Positions 53,121-62,513 of a stretch of 64,000 nucleotides of DNA are shown piece after piece (within the stretch, counting starts at the first letter, position 1; each line of letters opens with the position of its first letter). The notes below the pieces were generated by a model. It saw only the letters and a program-made list of their open reading frames with translations, had not been told where the DNA came from and searched no databases. The translations under genes were made by a program, and so were the position numbers. This DNA is from Clostridium ljungdahlii DSM 13528 (GTDB lineage: Bacteria; Bacillota; Clostridia; Clostridiales; Clostridiaceae), in contig NC_014328.1 in assembly GCF_000143685.1 (NCBI RefSeq), positions 62,001 through 126,000 on the forward strand. The letters are read 5' to 3'.

Positions 53121-53864
53121 ATGCAAAATAATGTGTTAGCAATTGTAAATGGAATGGAAATAAAAGAAAGCGATCTTAAAGAAGCAATTAATAGATTTCC
53201 ACAAGATAAGAGAAATCAATTAAATACAGCTGAAGGTAAGAAATATTTACTTAATGAGATGGTATTTTTTGAATTAGCATATAGTTACGCTAAAGATGAA
53301 AACTTAGAAAAAGATGATGAGTATTTAAAGATGCTGGAATCTGCTAAAAAAGAAATATTAACTCAAATAGCTATATCTAAAGTTATGAATAAGGTTAATG
53401 TAACTGATAAAGAAAGTCAGGATTATTATGAAGCCAATAAAGATATGTATAAAAAGCCTGAAAGATTAAAAGCAAAGCATATATTAGTAGATAGTATAGA
53501 AAAAGCTAAGAAAATTTCAAAAGAGATCTCAGAAGGTATGCCTTTTGAAGAAGCTGCACAAAAATATTCAACTTGTCCATCTAAGGCTCAAGGTGGCAGT
53601 TTAGGTGAATTTGCTAGAGGACAAATGGTTCCAGAATTTGAGAACGCTGCATTTAGTTTAGATATAGATGTAGTTAGTGAACCTGTAAAAACTCAATTTG
53701 GATACCACCTTATAAAAGTGGAAGAGAAAATAGAACCTTCTATAGCATCTTATGATGAAGTAAAGAACGCTATTAAGAATGGATTATTACAGGAAAGACA
53801 GAAATATGAGTATTCAAAATTTAATAAAGAATTGAGAAGTAAATATAAAGTTGAAATGAAGTAA
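53121..53864 (+). CDS. PpiC-type peptidyl-prolyl isomerase, cytoplasmic
   Basis: Foldase of 247 residues. An N-terminal helical chaperone-like region (VNGMEIKESDLKEAI) resembles SurA/PrsA. The parvulin domain starts KPERLKAKHILVDS and contains FEEAAQKYSTCPSKAQGGSLGEFARGQMVPEFENAAF and TQFGYHLIKVEE. There is no signal peptide or lipobox, so it should act in the cytoplasm, unlike PrsA. AAGGAG precedes the start. Such soluble PpiC proteins are common in clostridia. Confidence 0.92.
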   Translation: MQNNVLAIVNGMEIKESDLKEAINRFPQDKRNQLNTAEGKKYLLNEMVFFELAYSYAKDENLEKDDEYLKMLESAKKEILTQIAISKVMNKVNVTDKESQDYYEANKDMYKKPERLKAKHILVDSIEKAKKISKEISEGMPFEEAAQKYSTCPSKAQGGSLGEFARGQMVPEFENAAFSLDIDVVSEPVKTQFGYHLIKVEEKIEPSIASYDEVKNAIKNGLLQERQKYEYSKFNKELRSKYKVEMK

Positions 53865-53891
53865 TACATATTGCAATAAAAATGCCAAGGT

Positions 53892-53939
53892 AATAATGGA
53901 CATAGGTTTGTGTAAAAACAAAACCTATGTCCATTATTT
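53892..53939. terminator. bidirectional terminator between ppiC and galM
   Basis: AATAATGGACATAGGTTT and AAACCTATGTCCATTATT pair, with T/A runs on both flanks. Confidence 0.85.
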
Positions 53940-53973
53940 TATGTAACTTTTTGAAATTTAATGGAAATTTATT

Positions 53974-55008
53974 TCAAATTAAACTAAAATGGTATTTAAT
54001 ATTATAGCATTTTCTTTTATTTGCAGGTAATATAATGTCACCGAAATTTTTATAATGAATTGCATCAGGTAATGTCTGCGGTTCCAAAGCTATTCCCATA
54101 TTGGAAACTAATTTTTGATTTTGCACTTTCCAAGTGTCATCTTTAATATTAAGAGTATAAACGATTAGAGCATTACGATCTGATTCAATGTCTAAACGCC
54201 TACATGTATCATGATTAATTAAAGTAGCAATATTTTTACCATTTACATTAAAGGGATGGTCAAAGCCATTGAGGCCCGATTCAGTTTGCAAATATTTAAT
54301 TGCATCTTCCAAATTTTTAGGCTGCTGGAAATCAAAAGGTGTTCCAGAAACTTCTTTTAAAGTACCAGTTGGTAATAAGGCTTCATTAATTTCAGCATAA
54401 TGGGATGCATTAATTTGTAGTGTATGACCTGAGAACAACTTTGTAATGTCATTATTTAAGTTGAAGTATGAATGTACTGTAGGATTAAAAAGTGCATCTT
54501 TATTGCTTAATCCACTAAAAGTGATTAATAAATCATTATTGTTATTAAGTGTATATTTAACCTCTACATTTAATGTCCCAGGAAATCCATCTTCGTCGGG
54601 AGATATAGTCCTATGAAAAAGTACACTAGTGGCTTCTTCAGAGTCTTCTGTGCTACTATTCCATATAAGAGAATTGAACCCATAAGTGCCACCATGAAGT
54701 GTATTTTCACCTTCATTTTTAGGAACGTTATAGGAGATACCTTTAATTTTAAAAGAGCCATTAGCTATGCGACCAGCTACTGGTCCGATAGCTGCTCCTA
54801 GAAACATCTTTCTATCTTTTATATAACTATCTAAGTTGTCAAAGCCTAATAAAACGTTTGAAAAGTTGCCTAACTTATCGGGTACAATAATTTCTGTTAA
54901 AGTAGCTCCGTGTGAGATACAGGAAACTTTCATACCATGTTTGTTAGTCATTGTATATTTATAAATTTTGTTTCCTTTGAAAGAACCAAAAACACTTTTT
55001 TCTATCAT
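53974..55008 (-). CDS. galM: aldose 1-epimerase (mutarotase)
   Basis: Interconverts alpha and beta anomers of sugars such as arabinose and galactose; 344 residues, normal length. Marks are ISHGATLTEIIVPDK, GPVAGRIANGSF, NEGENTLHGGTYGF (first catalytic His), NPTVHSYFNLN (second His) and ALEPQTLPDAIH (catalytic Glu). ATG 55008 follows AAAGGAG; the frame runs on to 55065 but there enters repeat copy C. Being next to araA, it probably serves arabinose use. Its 5' region is taken up by the 133-bp repeat. Confidence 0.93.
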   Translation of the reverse strand: MIEKSVFGSFKGNKIYKYTMTNKHGMKVSCISHGATLTEIIVPDKLGNFSNVLLGFDNLDSYIKDRKMFLGAAIGPVAGRIANGSFKIKGISYNVPKNEGENTLHGGTYGFNSLIWNSSTEDSEEATSVLFHRTISPDEDGFPGTLNVEVKYTLNNNNDLLITFSGLSNKDALFNPTVHSYFNLNNDITKLFSGHTLQINASHYAEINEALLPTGTLKEVSGTPFDFQQPKNLEDAIKYLQTESGLNGFDHPFNVNGKNIATLINHDTCRRLDIESDRNALIVYTLNIKDDTWKVQNQKLVSNMGIALEPQTLPDAIHYKNFGDIILPANKRKCYNIKYHFSLI

Positions 55009-55034
55009 TTTATATACTCCTTTAATATTTAATT

Positions 55035-55167
55035 TTATCCGATGACTACCTGCTCTAATACTCACACTTTTCCAAGTGGGAGTAAAGATCAGCTACGTCT
55101 CTGGATAACGATTTCTAAGCATCAGGCGGAGTTAAAACACCGTCTGATGCTTAGAACTCTGTTTATA
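55035..55167 (+). repeat. 133-bp double-hairpin repeat, copy C
   Basis: Same ends (TTATCCGATG, CTCTGTTTATA) and length as A and B. The second hairpin is longer here: TTCTAAGCATCAGGCGGAGTT is matched by the downstream CGTCTGATGCTTAGAA. It separates araA from galM and ends 27 bases before the galM start codon, so it lies in galM's 5' leader if galM is read from upstream. Confidence 0.85.
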
Positions 55168-55170
55168 AGA

Positions 55171-55231
55171 TAAAAAATTTAGGTATGCTTAATTATTTGT
55201 GTTATGATAATATTAAATAATAAGCATACCT
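55171..55231 (-). terminator. terminator after araA
   Basis: AGGTATGCTTA and TAAGCATACCT pair around a long loop; on the minus strand a T-run follows the stem. Confidence 0.65.
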
Positions 55232-55243
55232 TTATATAATTAA

Positions 55244-56710
55244 TTATTTTGTAGTTTCTCTTATAACATCTCTTAAATTTGTATTATGATCTATAATAAT
55301 TGATTCTAAATTAACCATGCGGGCCCAATCATATACTTGTTCAACTGTTAATCCTAGAGTAAGAACAGTATGATGACCACCACCAGCATAAATCCAGGCT
55401 TTTACACCATCAGCAAAGTTTGGTTCAGGTTTCCATACCATCTTAGCTACAGGGAGTTCAGGAGTATCCTCTGCAGGTTCTACAGCATTTACTTCACTGA
55501 TTATCAAACGATAATGTGTTCCAAGATCTAGCATTGTCATTGAAGTACCTTTACCAGTAGATCCATTGAATATCAAACGTGCAGGATCTTCACGATCACC
55601 TATTCCTAAGGGTTTTACCACAACTCTAGGTTTATCAGATGCAAATGTTGGATCAACCTCCAACATATGAGCGCCTAAGATTTCCTCATTACCTTCACTT
55701 AATTCATAAGTATAATCTTCCATAAATCCTGTCTTTTTATTGTTTGTCATGATTTTTATAAGTCTACTTAAAGCAGCAGTTTTCCAATCACCTTCTCCTG
55801 CAAAGCCATATCCTTCAGCATTTAAACGCTGAACTGCAAGTCCAGGTAACTGTTTCATACCATATAAATCTTCGAAATTTGTTGTAAATGCAGTATAGCC
55901 TCCTGCTTCTAAGAAGTGACGAAGTCCAATTTCAATTTTAATTTGTTCTTTTACTTGATTCTCATAGAATTTAGGGTCATTTTCTCCTACATCCATAATA
56001 TAAATCTTTTTAAATTCTTCATAAGTATCATCAATGTCTTTTTGGGAAACTTTATTCATTTCAGCAACTAAATCACCAATACCAAAATAATCTACTGTCC
56101 ATCCAAACTGAATTTGAGCTTCAATCTTATCACCTTCAGTAACAGCAACATTACGCATATTATCACCAAAACGTGCAACTTTGATGTCTTGACTTAAGAT
56201 ATAACCTGCGGCTACGTTCATCCAATCAGCAATTTGTTTTTGAACATTTTCTTTTTTCCAATGTCCTACAACAATTTTATTATGTTTCTTTAATCTAGCA
56301 TTAATAAAACCATATTCTCTATCACCATGAGCACTTTGATGTAAGTTCATATAATCCATATCAATTGTTTTCCAAGGAATATGTTCGTAAAATTGTGTTG
56401 CTAGATGAAGTAATGGTTTTTGTAATAATTTAGTACCAGCAATCCACATTTTAGCTGGTGAGAATGTGTGCATCCATGTAATAACACCAGCTACATTATC
56501 ATTGTAGTTTACTTCCTTCATAAGTTTTGTTATTTGGCTCGCAGAAGTTGCAAGAGATTTAAATACAATAGGATAAGGTAATTTGCCACTCTTATTTAAA
56601 GCATCTGCAATTTCCATAGAATGTTCTTTTACTTCTGATAGTGCCTCTTCACCATATAAATGTTGGCTGCCTACAATAAACCAAAATTCCATTTCTTTAT
56701 TTTTTAGCAT
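55244..56710 (-). CDS. araA: L-arabinose isomerase
   Basis: Converts L-arabinose to L-ribulose with Mn2+; 488 residues. [16 protein letters not shown] at the N terminus, [24 protein letters not shown], the catalytic and metal residues in [18 protein letters not shown] [31 protein letters not shown] and [10 protein letters not shown] are all present. ATG 56710 follows GGAAAGAGGG; the longer frame to 56761 overlaps araD. It is third in the minus-strand araB-araD-araA order. Confidence 0.96.
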   Translation of the reverse strand: MLKNKEMEFWFIVGSQHLYGEEALSEVKEHSMEIADALNKSGKLPYPIVFKSLATSASQITKLMKEVNYNDNVAGVITWMHTFSPAKMWIAGTKLLQKPLLHLATQFYEHIPWKTIDMDYMNLHQSAHGDREYGFINARLKKHNKIVVGHWKKENVQKQIADWMNVAAGYILSQDIKVARFGDNMRNVAVTEGDKIEAQIQFGWTVDYFGIGDLVAEMNKVSQKDIDDTYEEFKKIYIMDVGENDPKFYENQVKEQIKIEIGLRHFLEAGGYTAFTTNFEDLYGMKQLPGLAVQRLNAEGYGFAGEGDWKTAALSRLIKIMTNNKKTGFMEDYTYELSEGNEEILGAHMLEVDPTFASDKPRVVVKPLGIGDREDPARLIFNGSTGKGTSMTMLDLGTHYRLIISEVNAVEPAEDTPELPVAKMVWKPEPNFADGVKAWIYAGGGHHTVLTLGLTVEQVYDWARMVNLESIIIDHNTNLRDVIRETTK

Positions 56711-56732
56711 AATTGACCCTCTTTCCTTGTTT

Positions 56733-57434
56733 TTATTTATTATTTTGACCATAGTATGCATTTTTTCCGTGTTTGCGTTTAAAATGCTTATCTAATAAAA
56801 CTTGATCCATTCTAATATTATGGGGATTTAATTGTAAGGAATGATATGTAATTTTTGCAACCTCTTCCAATACGACTGCATTATGAACTGCATTTTTAGG
56901 ATCGGTTCCCCAAGTAAATGGACCATGATCATTTACAAGAACTCCAGGTATATCATTTGGATTAATACTATTGTCCTTGAATGTTCTAACAATTACATCT
57001 CCTGTCTGCTTCTCATAATCTGTCACTATTTCATCTTTAGTCATCTTTGGTGTTACAGGAATATCTCCGTAGAAATAATCGCCATGTGTAGTACCAGCTG
57101 CAGGAATGCAAATACCTGCTTGAGCAAAAGACACGGCCCAAGGAGAATGTGTGTGTACAATGCCTAAGATGTCAGGGAAGTTTCTATATAATACTAAGTG
57201 AGTTGCTGTATCACTTGACGGATTTAAATCTCCTTCAATTACTTTCCCATTAAGATCTACAACGACCATATCACTTGCTTTCATTTTTGTATATTCAACA
57301 CCACTAGGTTTAATAACTACAAGACTCTGACTGCGATCAATTCCACTTACGTTGCCCCATGTAAATGTTACCATATGGTATTTTGGCAACATCAAATTAG
57401 CCTCGAGCACTTTTTCTTTTAAATCTTCTAACAT
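56733..57434 (-). CDS. araD: L-ribulose-5-phosphate 4-epimerase
   Basis: Makes D-xylulose 5-phosphate from L-ribulose 5-phosphate; 233 residues of the class II aldolase/AraD family. It shows [51 protein letters not shown] (two zinc His), [14 protein letters not shown] (third His) and [16 protein letters not shown] precedes the start. It lies 22 bases upstream of araA's chosen start and 58 bases after the ribulokinase gene. Confidence 0.96.
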   Translation of the reverse strand: MLEDLKEKVLEANLMLPKYHMVTFTWGNVSGIDRSQSLVVIKPSGVEYTKMKASDMVVVDLNGKVIEGDLNPSSDTATHLVLYRNFPDILGIVHTHSPWAVSFAQAGICIPAAGTTHGDYFYGDIPVTPKMTKDEIVTDYEKQTGDVIVRTFKDNSINPNDIPGVLVNDHGPFTWGTDPKNAVHNAVVLEEVAKITYHSLQLNPHNIRMDQVLLDKHFKRKHGKNAYYGQNNK

Positions 57435-57492
57435 GAGCTAACCTTCTTTCACTAATAAGATAAATTATCTTAGTTGTTTTTAACTTATTCAT

Positions 57493-59097
57493 CTAGATTA
57501 AATAATCTACTGCAGCTTGTTCAATAGGAATTCCATTTTTATAACGTTTCATAAATTGTTCAAAACCTTTAACGTCTTTTGCTTCAGGTTTTACTTCATC
57601 AGCTACATAACCAGCAAAAACTTTTTTTGATAAAAATTCTGCTAGCGTGGAGTTACTTTCTTTATTATTCAAATAACTAGCTAATAGTGCAATTCCCCAT
57701 GCACCGCCTTCACCTGCAGTTTCCATAACTGATACTGGTGTATTTACTGCAGCTGCAACTGCTTCTTGTCCTACAATAGGTGTCTTGAATAATCCACCAT
57801 GACCAAGTAACTTATCAAGCTTTACGCCTTCATCTTTTAGGAGAATGTCCATTCCAATTTTCAAGGCTCCTAATGAAGTAAAGAGATGTGCTTTCATAAA
57901 GTTTGGTAGATTAAAATTACTTTTTGGTTTTCGTACAATTAGAGGTCTACCTTCCGGAACACCTGTGATATTTTCGCCTGCAAAATAGTTATATGCAAGA
58001 ATTCCTCCACAATCAGGGTCACCTAGAAATGCTTGAGTATAGAGTCCCATATAAAGAAGATCTCTTGGAATGTTGACATTTATTGCTTCGGCAAATTCAT
58101 GAAAGATATTAATCCATGCGTCTATATCAGAATAACCATTATTTGCATGAACCATTCCAACTAAGTCTCCTGTAGGTGTTGTTACCATATCAATCTCTGG
58201 ATGAACATTCTTAAGTGGATTCTCAAGGACGACCATTGCAAAAATTGATGTGCCTGCAGAGATATTTCCTGTACGTGGTGCAACTGAATTTGTAGCAACC
58301 ATTCCTGTACCTGCATCTCCTTCAGGTGGACATAGTGGAATACCACTTTGAAGATTTCCACTTACATCAAGTTTATTGGCTCCTTCTGGAGTTAAGACGC
58401 CAGCATTTTCTCCGGCTAGTAAGACTTTTGGTAGAAGCTTCTCTACATTCAATGAATACTTTTCAACTTCTGGCAAATGATTGAATGTTTCTAACATATG
58501 TTTATCGTAATTATGAGTTTTCATATCAATTGGAAACATTCCTGATGCATCACAAATACCCAAAACCTTTTTACCTGTTAATTCCCAATGAATATAACCA
58601 GCTAAAGTAGTTATAAAATCAAGCTTTTCAATATGAGGTTCTTTATGGAGAATAGCCTGATATAAATGAGCTATACTCCATCTCTCAGGAATATTGAAGT
58701 GAAATGATTCTGTTAACTTTTTGGCTGCTTCCTCTGTCATGGTATTACGCCATGTCCTAAATGGAACAAGTAGGTTTCCTTGTTTATCAAATGCCATATA
58801 TCCATGCATCATTGCTGAAAAACCAATTGAACCAATTTTTGAAAGTGTTACACCATATTTTTCTTTTATCTCAGCAAAAAGTTTTTGATAACTATATTGT
58901 AATCCTTTCCAGATTTCTTCTAGCGAATAGGTCCAAATACCATCTCTTAAGCTTGTCTCCCATTCAAAGCTGCCACTAGCTAATGGAGAAAAATCGTTTC
59001 CAATAAGAACAGCTTTAATACGAGTAGAACCAAATTCTATTCCTAATGATGTTTTACCATTTTGAATTTCTTTTACTCTATCCTTATTTATAGTCAA
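57493..59097 (-). CDS. araB: ribulokinase, FGGY family
   Basis: Phosphorylates L-ribulose with ATP in the arabinose path; 534 residues. The FGGY kinase features are [17 protein letters not shown] (first phosphate loop), [25 protein letters not shown] (substrate and catalytic region), [25 protein letters not shown] (adenosine site) and [20 protein letters not shown]. It is not the classical E. coli AraB type but the clostridial AraK-like form; the role rests on its araDA partners. It starts at TTG 59097 after GGGGGAGGT. It is the first gene after the regulated promoter at 59145-59202. Confidence 0.9.
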   Translation of the reverse strand: MTINKDRVKEIQNGKTSLGIEFGSTRIKAVLIGNDFSPLASGSFEWETSLRDGIWTYSLEEIWKGLQYSYQKLFAEIKEKYGVTLSKIGSIGFSAMMHGYMAFDKQGNLLVPFRTWRNTMTEEAAKKLTESFHFNIPERWSIAHLYQAILHKEPHIEKLDFITTLAGYIHWELTGKKVLGICDASGMFPIDMKTHNYDKHMLETFNHLPEVEKYSLNVEKLLPKVLLAGENAGVLTPEGANKLDVSGNLQSGIPLCPPEGDAGTGMVATNSVAPRTGNISAGTSIFAMVVLENPLKNVHPEIDMVTTPTGDLVGMVHANNGYSDIDAWINIFHEFAEAINVNIPRDLLYMGLYTQAFLGDPDCGGILAYNYFAGENITGVPEGRPLIVRKPKSNFNLPNFMKAHLFTSLGALKIGMDILLKDEGVKLDKLLGHGGLFKTPIVGQEAVAAAVNTPVSVMETAGEGGAWGIALLASYLNNKESNSTLAEFLSKKVFAGYVADEVKPEAKDVKGFEQFMKRYKNGIPIEQAAVDYLI

Positions 59098-59144
59098 TAG
59101 AATTACCTCCCCCTTACAATAATAGTAAACGGTTTTTTATGATA

Positions 59145-59202
59145 AATATATCATTTATATACGTACATGTCAATAAATATATAAAAAAAGATACGTACTT
59201 AT
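59145..59202 (-). promoter_or_regulatory. araBDA promoter with AraR-like boxes
   Basis: Minus-strand TTGACA (59173-59168), 17-base spacer, TATATT (59150-59145). Two GTACGTA-centred sites, 59155-59170 (between -35 and -10) and 59187-59202, match the Bacillus AraR box ATTTGTACGTACAAAT at about 11 and 10 of 16 positions. Confidence 0.6.
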
Positions 59203-59474
59203 TTTAAATGTATTTAGATAATTACTTATTAAATAATTATTTTTAGTGATGATATTATCGCGTTTCATTACAGCGTTTTAAACAAATATAACTACTTTTT
59301 CACAAACAATTGCTATATCATTAAATATTAATTTTACTTGTAAATTTATTAGTACAAATTGCTCGATGATTGTAATTATTTTACTTTTTATATTTTTATG
59401 CTTTAATATAATATGATATGTATTATAATATGAGGTGTAATATAATAAACTATTATTTTGTGCAGGAGATAAAC

Positions 59475-60560
59475 ATGAAACATAAATATGAAAAAGTAAA
59501 AGAAGAAATTATTAGCTGGGCAGTTAATGAAAAATATAAACCACATGAAAAAATTCCAACAGAATCGGAACTTATGGAGCTATTTAAAGTTAGTAGACAT
59601 ACTATAAGGAGAGCAATAAGTGATCTAGCGGCAGAGAAATACTTGTATAGATTGCAGGGAAGTGGAATATATGTATCTGATTTTAAACAAAATGAAATTT
59701 ACTTGACAAACAACAAGAATGTTGGGGTGCTTACAACATATATTTCCAACTATATATTCCCTGATATAATTAGAGGAATTGAAGATACACTATATGATGA
59801 ATCATACTCCCTTTTATTATCTTCTACGAAGAATAATATAATGCTTGAAAGCAGCAATTTAAAAAATTTATTAGCACACAAAATAGATGGACTCATTGTA
59901 GAGCCTACAAAGAGTGCATATCAAAGTCCTAACATGGGATATTTTAATAATTTAATAGAGCAAGATATTCCTTTTATTATGATAAATGCATCTTATTCTC
60001 AAGTTAAAGTACCAAGCTTATGTGTAGATGATTTAAAGGGGGGCAATATAGCTGCAAAGTATTTAATTACTTTAGGACATAAGAATATAGCTGGTATTTT
60101 CAAGGTAGATGACCTACAAGGTGTGCACAGGATGAATGGTTTTATTACTGGATGTCAGGAAAGTAATGTATTGTTAAGGCAAGATAAAATTTTAACCTAT
60201 CTGTCAGAGGAAACAAATACACTACTACCTGAAAAGATAAAGAATGTTTTAAAACAGGAAAAACGTCCAACGGGTATATTTTGCTATAATGATGAAATTG
60301 CATACATGGTGTTAAATATTGCATATGATCTAAAATTAAAGGTTCCAGAAGATTTATCAATTATTGGATTTGATGATTCTCCAATGGCAACAATTATGGA
60401 ACCGAAATTAACATCAATAACTCATCCAAAGGAAAAGATGGGAATAGATGCTGCTAAGTTAATTATTAGATTAATTAATAATAATAATCATTTTAGTGAA
60501 TGTGATTCAATATTATATGAACCTGAAATTGTTATTAGAAGTTCTACAGCATCAATTTAA
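59475..60560 (+). CDS. araR: arabinose regulator, GntR DNA-binding/LacI-type sensor
   Basis: Repressor of 361 residues with the AraR chimera layout. The N-terminal GntR winged helix has KVKEEIISWAV, IPTESELMELFKVSRHTIRRAISDLAAEKYLYRLQGSGIYV. The C-terminal LacI/periplasmic-binding-like domain runs from about 75 to 355, with GVLTTYISNYIFPDIIRGIED, ITLGHKNIAGI, FCYNDEIAYMVLN and IIGFDDSPMATIMEPKLTSI. ATG 59475 follows GCAGGAGA; the frame upstream to 59418 lacks a site. It divides the divergent araBDA operon from the arabinofuranosidase operon and should bind the boxes at 59155, 59187 and 60703. Confidence 0.92.
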   Translation: MKHKYEKVKEEIISWAVNEKYKPHEKIPTESELMELFKVSRHTIRRAISDLAAEKYLYRLQGSGIYVSDFKQNEIYLTNNKNVGVLTTYISNYIFPDIIRGIEDTLYDESYSLLLSSTKNNIMLESSNLKNLLAHKIDGLIVEPTKSAYQSPNMGYFNNLIEQDIPFIMINASYSQVKVPSLCVDDLKGGNIAAKYLITLGHKNIAGIFKVDDLQGVHRMNGFITGCQESNVLLRQDKILTYLSEETNTLLPEKIKNVLKQEKRPTGIFCYNDEIAYMVLNIAYDLKLKVPEDLSIIGFDDSPMATIMEPKLTSITHPKEKMGIDAAKLIIRLINNNNHFSECDSILYEPEIVIRSSTASI

Positions 60561-60590
60561 ATTTATGCACATAATAAAATAAAATTTTCA

Positions 60591-60626
60591 AAATGATCCT
60601 TATGAATAACATAAGGGTCATTTTTT
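60591..60626 (+). terminator. terminator of araR
   Basis: AAATGATCCTTATG and CATAAGGGTCATTT pair with one wobble, followed by TTTT. Confidence 0.85.
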
Positions 60627-60697
60627 GTAAAAAAACTAATAAAATGATCAAATTTTTAAGAAATACGGGGATTTATCCCTATAAAAATAAAATAAGG

Positions 60698-60726
60698 TTG
60701 ACATTTGTACGAACAAATATTATTAT
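60698..60726 (+). promoter_or_regulatory. arabinofuranosidase operon promoter with near-consensus AraR box
   Basis: TTGACA at 60698-60703, 17-base spacer, TATTAT at 60721-60726. ATTTGTACGAACAAAT at 60703-60718 fills the spacer and matches the Bacillus subtilis AraR box at 15 of 16 positions. Confidence 0.85.
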
Positions 60727-60733
60727 TAATTTA

Positions 60734-60748
60734 AGTAATCGCTTTCAA
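60734..60748 (-). promoter_or_regulatory. cre site for catabolite control
   Basis: On the minus strand TTGAAAGCGATTACT fits the CcpA consensus WTGNAANCGNWNNCW at every position. It lies around the expected transcription start, where bound CcpA would block transcription. Confidence 0.75.
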
Positions 60749-60760
60749 AAATAAAATTAA

Positions 60761-60794
60761 AGGAGGAATGTTAGTGTATAAATACTCCTGGTAA
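60761..60794 (+). promoter_or_regulatory. mini-ORF with strong ribosome site in the arabinofuranosidase leader
   Basis: AGGAGG (60761-60766), seven bases, then GTG opening a 6-codon frame MYKYSW and TAA at 60792-60794. The arabinofuranosidase start is 147 bases further on. It may be a leader peptide or a remnant. Confidence 0.35.
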
Positions 60795-60941
60795 TGTAGT
60801 GGCTTACGATGATGTTTGAAAGAGTACGGTGATATGGTTTAAAGGTACTATCATAATTTATTGCAGATTATAAAGATTTATAATTCTCTAAAAAGTTATA
60901 TTAAGTTATATTTTATCTATAAGAAAGGAGATTGTTATAAA

Positions 60942-62474
60942 ATGAAAAAAGTTAGTTATTATTATGATAATCATTTTAAGATTGGAGATGTTAATGAAAA
61001 TTTATATAGTTCATTTATTGAGCATTTAGGCAGGGCTGTATATAGTGGAATTTATGAACCAGGGCATGAAAAGGCCGATGAAGATGGATTCAGAACAGAT
61101 GCTATGGAAGTAATAAAAGATTTAAAATTGGGATTGGTTCGTTACCCTGGCGGAAATTTTGTTTCCAATTATGATTGGAAAGATGGTATTGGACCAAAGG
61201 AAAACAGGCCTAAAAGAATGGAATTTGCTTGGTCAAGTGTTGAAACAAATCAATTTGGAATTGATGATTTTTGTCGTTGGGCAAAAAAAGCTGGTATTGA
61301 ACCAATGATAGCAGTTAATTTAGGAACAGGTAGTGTTAAAAGTGCAGCTGAACTTGTAGAATATTGTAATCATCCTGGCGGGACTTACTGGAGTGATCTT
61401 CGTATCAAAAATGGAAGTAAGGAGCCTTATAATATAAAATATTGGTGCCTTGGAAATGAAATGGAAGGTACCTGGCAAGCAGGTCACTTATCAGCAGAAG
61501 ACTATGCAAAAAAAGCTTGTGAAGCTGCTAAACTTATGAAATGGGTAGACAAAGATATTAAATTAGTTGCTTGTGGAAGTAGTTATGAAATGCTTCCTAC
61601 TTATATGGATTGGGATAGAATTGTACTTAAAGAACTTTATCCTTATGTTGATTACATATCTACTCATAATTATAATATGAATACCAATCAAGGAACGTCA
61701 AATTTTCTTGCATCATATAAACAACTTGATGACCATATAAAAAATACAGAAAGAGTTCTTGATTATGTAAAGGCAAAAAATAAGGAAGAAAAAGATATAA
61801 AAATATGTTTAGATGAATGGAATGTATGGAACTTCCAGGATATAAAACTTGATAGTCTCGACGACTTACAGGGACTGACGACTTTTGAAGTAACTTCAGC
61901 TGAGAAATGGGAAGAAGCTCCTGCAATCTTAGAGGAAAAATATAGTCTTTTAGATGCACTAACAGTTGGTGGACTTGCAATAACTTTAATAAATAATGCT
62001 GATAGAGTAAAGATTGCATGTCTTGCACAATTAATTAATGTAATAGCACCTATTACAACGCAGAGAAATGGAGGAGTTTTAAAACAGTCGACTTATTATC
62101 CATTTAGTATGGTTAGTAATTATGGTAGAGGAACTGTACTTAAACCATCTGTTAATGGTGCAAGCTACAAATGTGATTTTGGTGAATTACCTTTAGTAGA
62201 AGCAGCTACTGTTTATGATAAAGAATCTGATGAAATTAGAGTATTTGCATTAAATTGTAACCAGGATGAAGACACAGAATTAGACCTTCAATTTAATGGA
62301 TTTGGAGATCGTAAAATCTCTAAGCAATTTGTATTATCTGGAGATGACTTAGAACTTAGAAATACATTTGAAAGTCCTGATAACGTTACTGTAAAGGAAA
62401 AAGATCTTTCAAATTGTGATGGTACGAAAGTTGTTCTTCCAAAGCTTTCTTGGAATGTTTTAATTATAAAGTAA
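60942..62474 (+). CDS. alpha-L-arabinofuranosidase, GH51
   Basis: Releases arabinose from arabino-oligosaccharides; 510 residues, the usual size. GH51 marks are SSFIEHLGRAVYSGIYEPGH, LVRYPGGNFVSNYDWKDGIGP, YWCLGNEMEGTWQ (acid/base Glu) and KICLDEWNVWNF (nucleophile Glu), then the C-terminal beta domain. No signal peptide, so it acts inside the cell on imported oligosaccharides. ATG 60942 follows AGAAAGGAG at a slightly long 12 bases; the frame upstream to 60861 lacks a site. It is probably co-transcribed with the GPH symporter and controlled by AraR and CcpA. Confidence 0.94.
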   Translation: MKKVSYYYDNHFKIGDVNENLYSSFIEHLGRAVYSGIYEPGHEKADEDGFRTDAMEVIKDLKLGLVRYPGGNFVSNYDWKDGIGPKENRPKRMEFAWSSVETNQFGIDDFCRWAKKAGIEPMIAVNLGTGSVKSAAELVEYCNHPGGTYWSDLRIKNGSKEPYNIKYWCLGNEMEGTWQAGHLSAEDYAKKACEAAKLMKWVDKDIKLVACGSSYEMLPTYMDWDRIVLKELYPYVDYISTHNYNMNTNQGTSNFLASYKQLDDHIKNTERVLDYVKAKNKEEKDIKICLDEWNVWNFQDIKLDSLDDLQGLTTFEVTSAEKWEEAPAILEEKYSLLDALTVGGLAITLINNADRVKIACLAQLINVIAPITTQRNGGVLKQSTYYPFSMVSNYGRGTVLKPSVNGASYKCDFGELPLVEAATVYDKESDEIRVFALNCNQDEDTELDLQFNGFGDRKISKQFVLSGDDLELRNTFESPDNVTVKEKDLSNCDGTKVVLPKLSWNVLIIK

Positions 62475-62513
62475 TTTCAATAAATTATGAAGGGAGTGGG
62501 AAGGTAAGTGGAT

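Noticed and set aside
53974-55065. Longer galM start at 55065
   Set aside because: The extra residues come from repeat copy C; ATG 55008 has AAAGGAG at the right distance.
59268-59290. A second cre or AraR site in the araB-araR interval
   Set aside because: Matches to either consensus had two or more mismatches at key positions, apart from the GTACGTA sites already reported.
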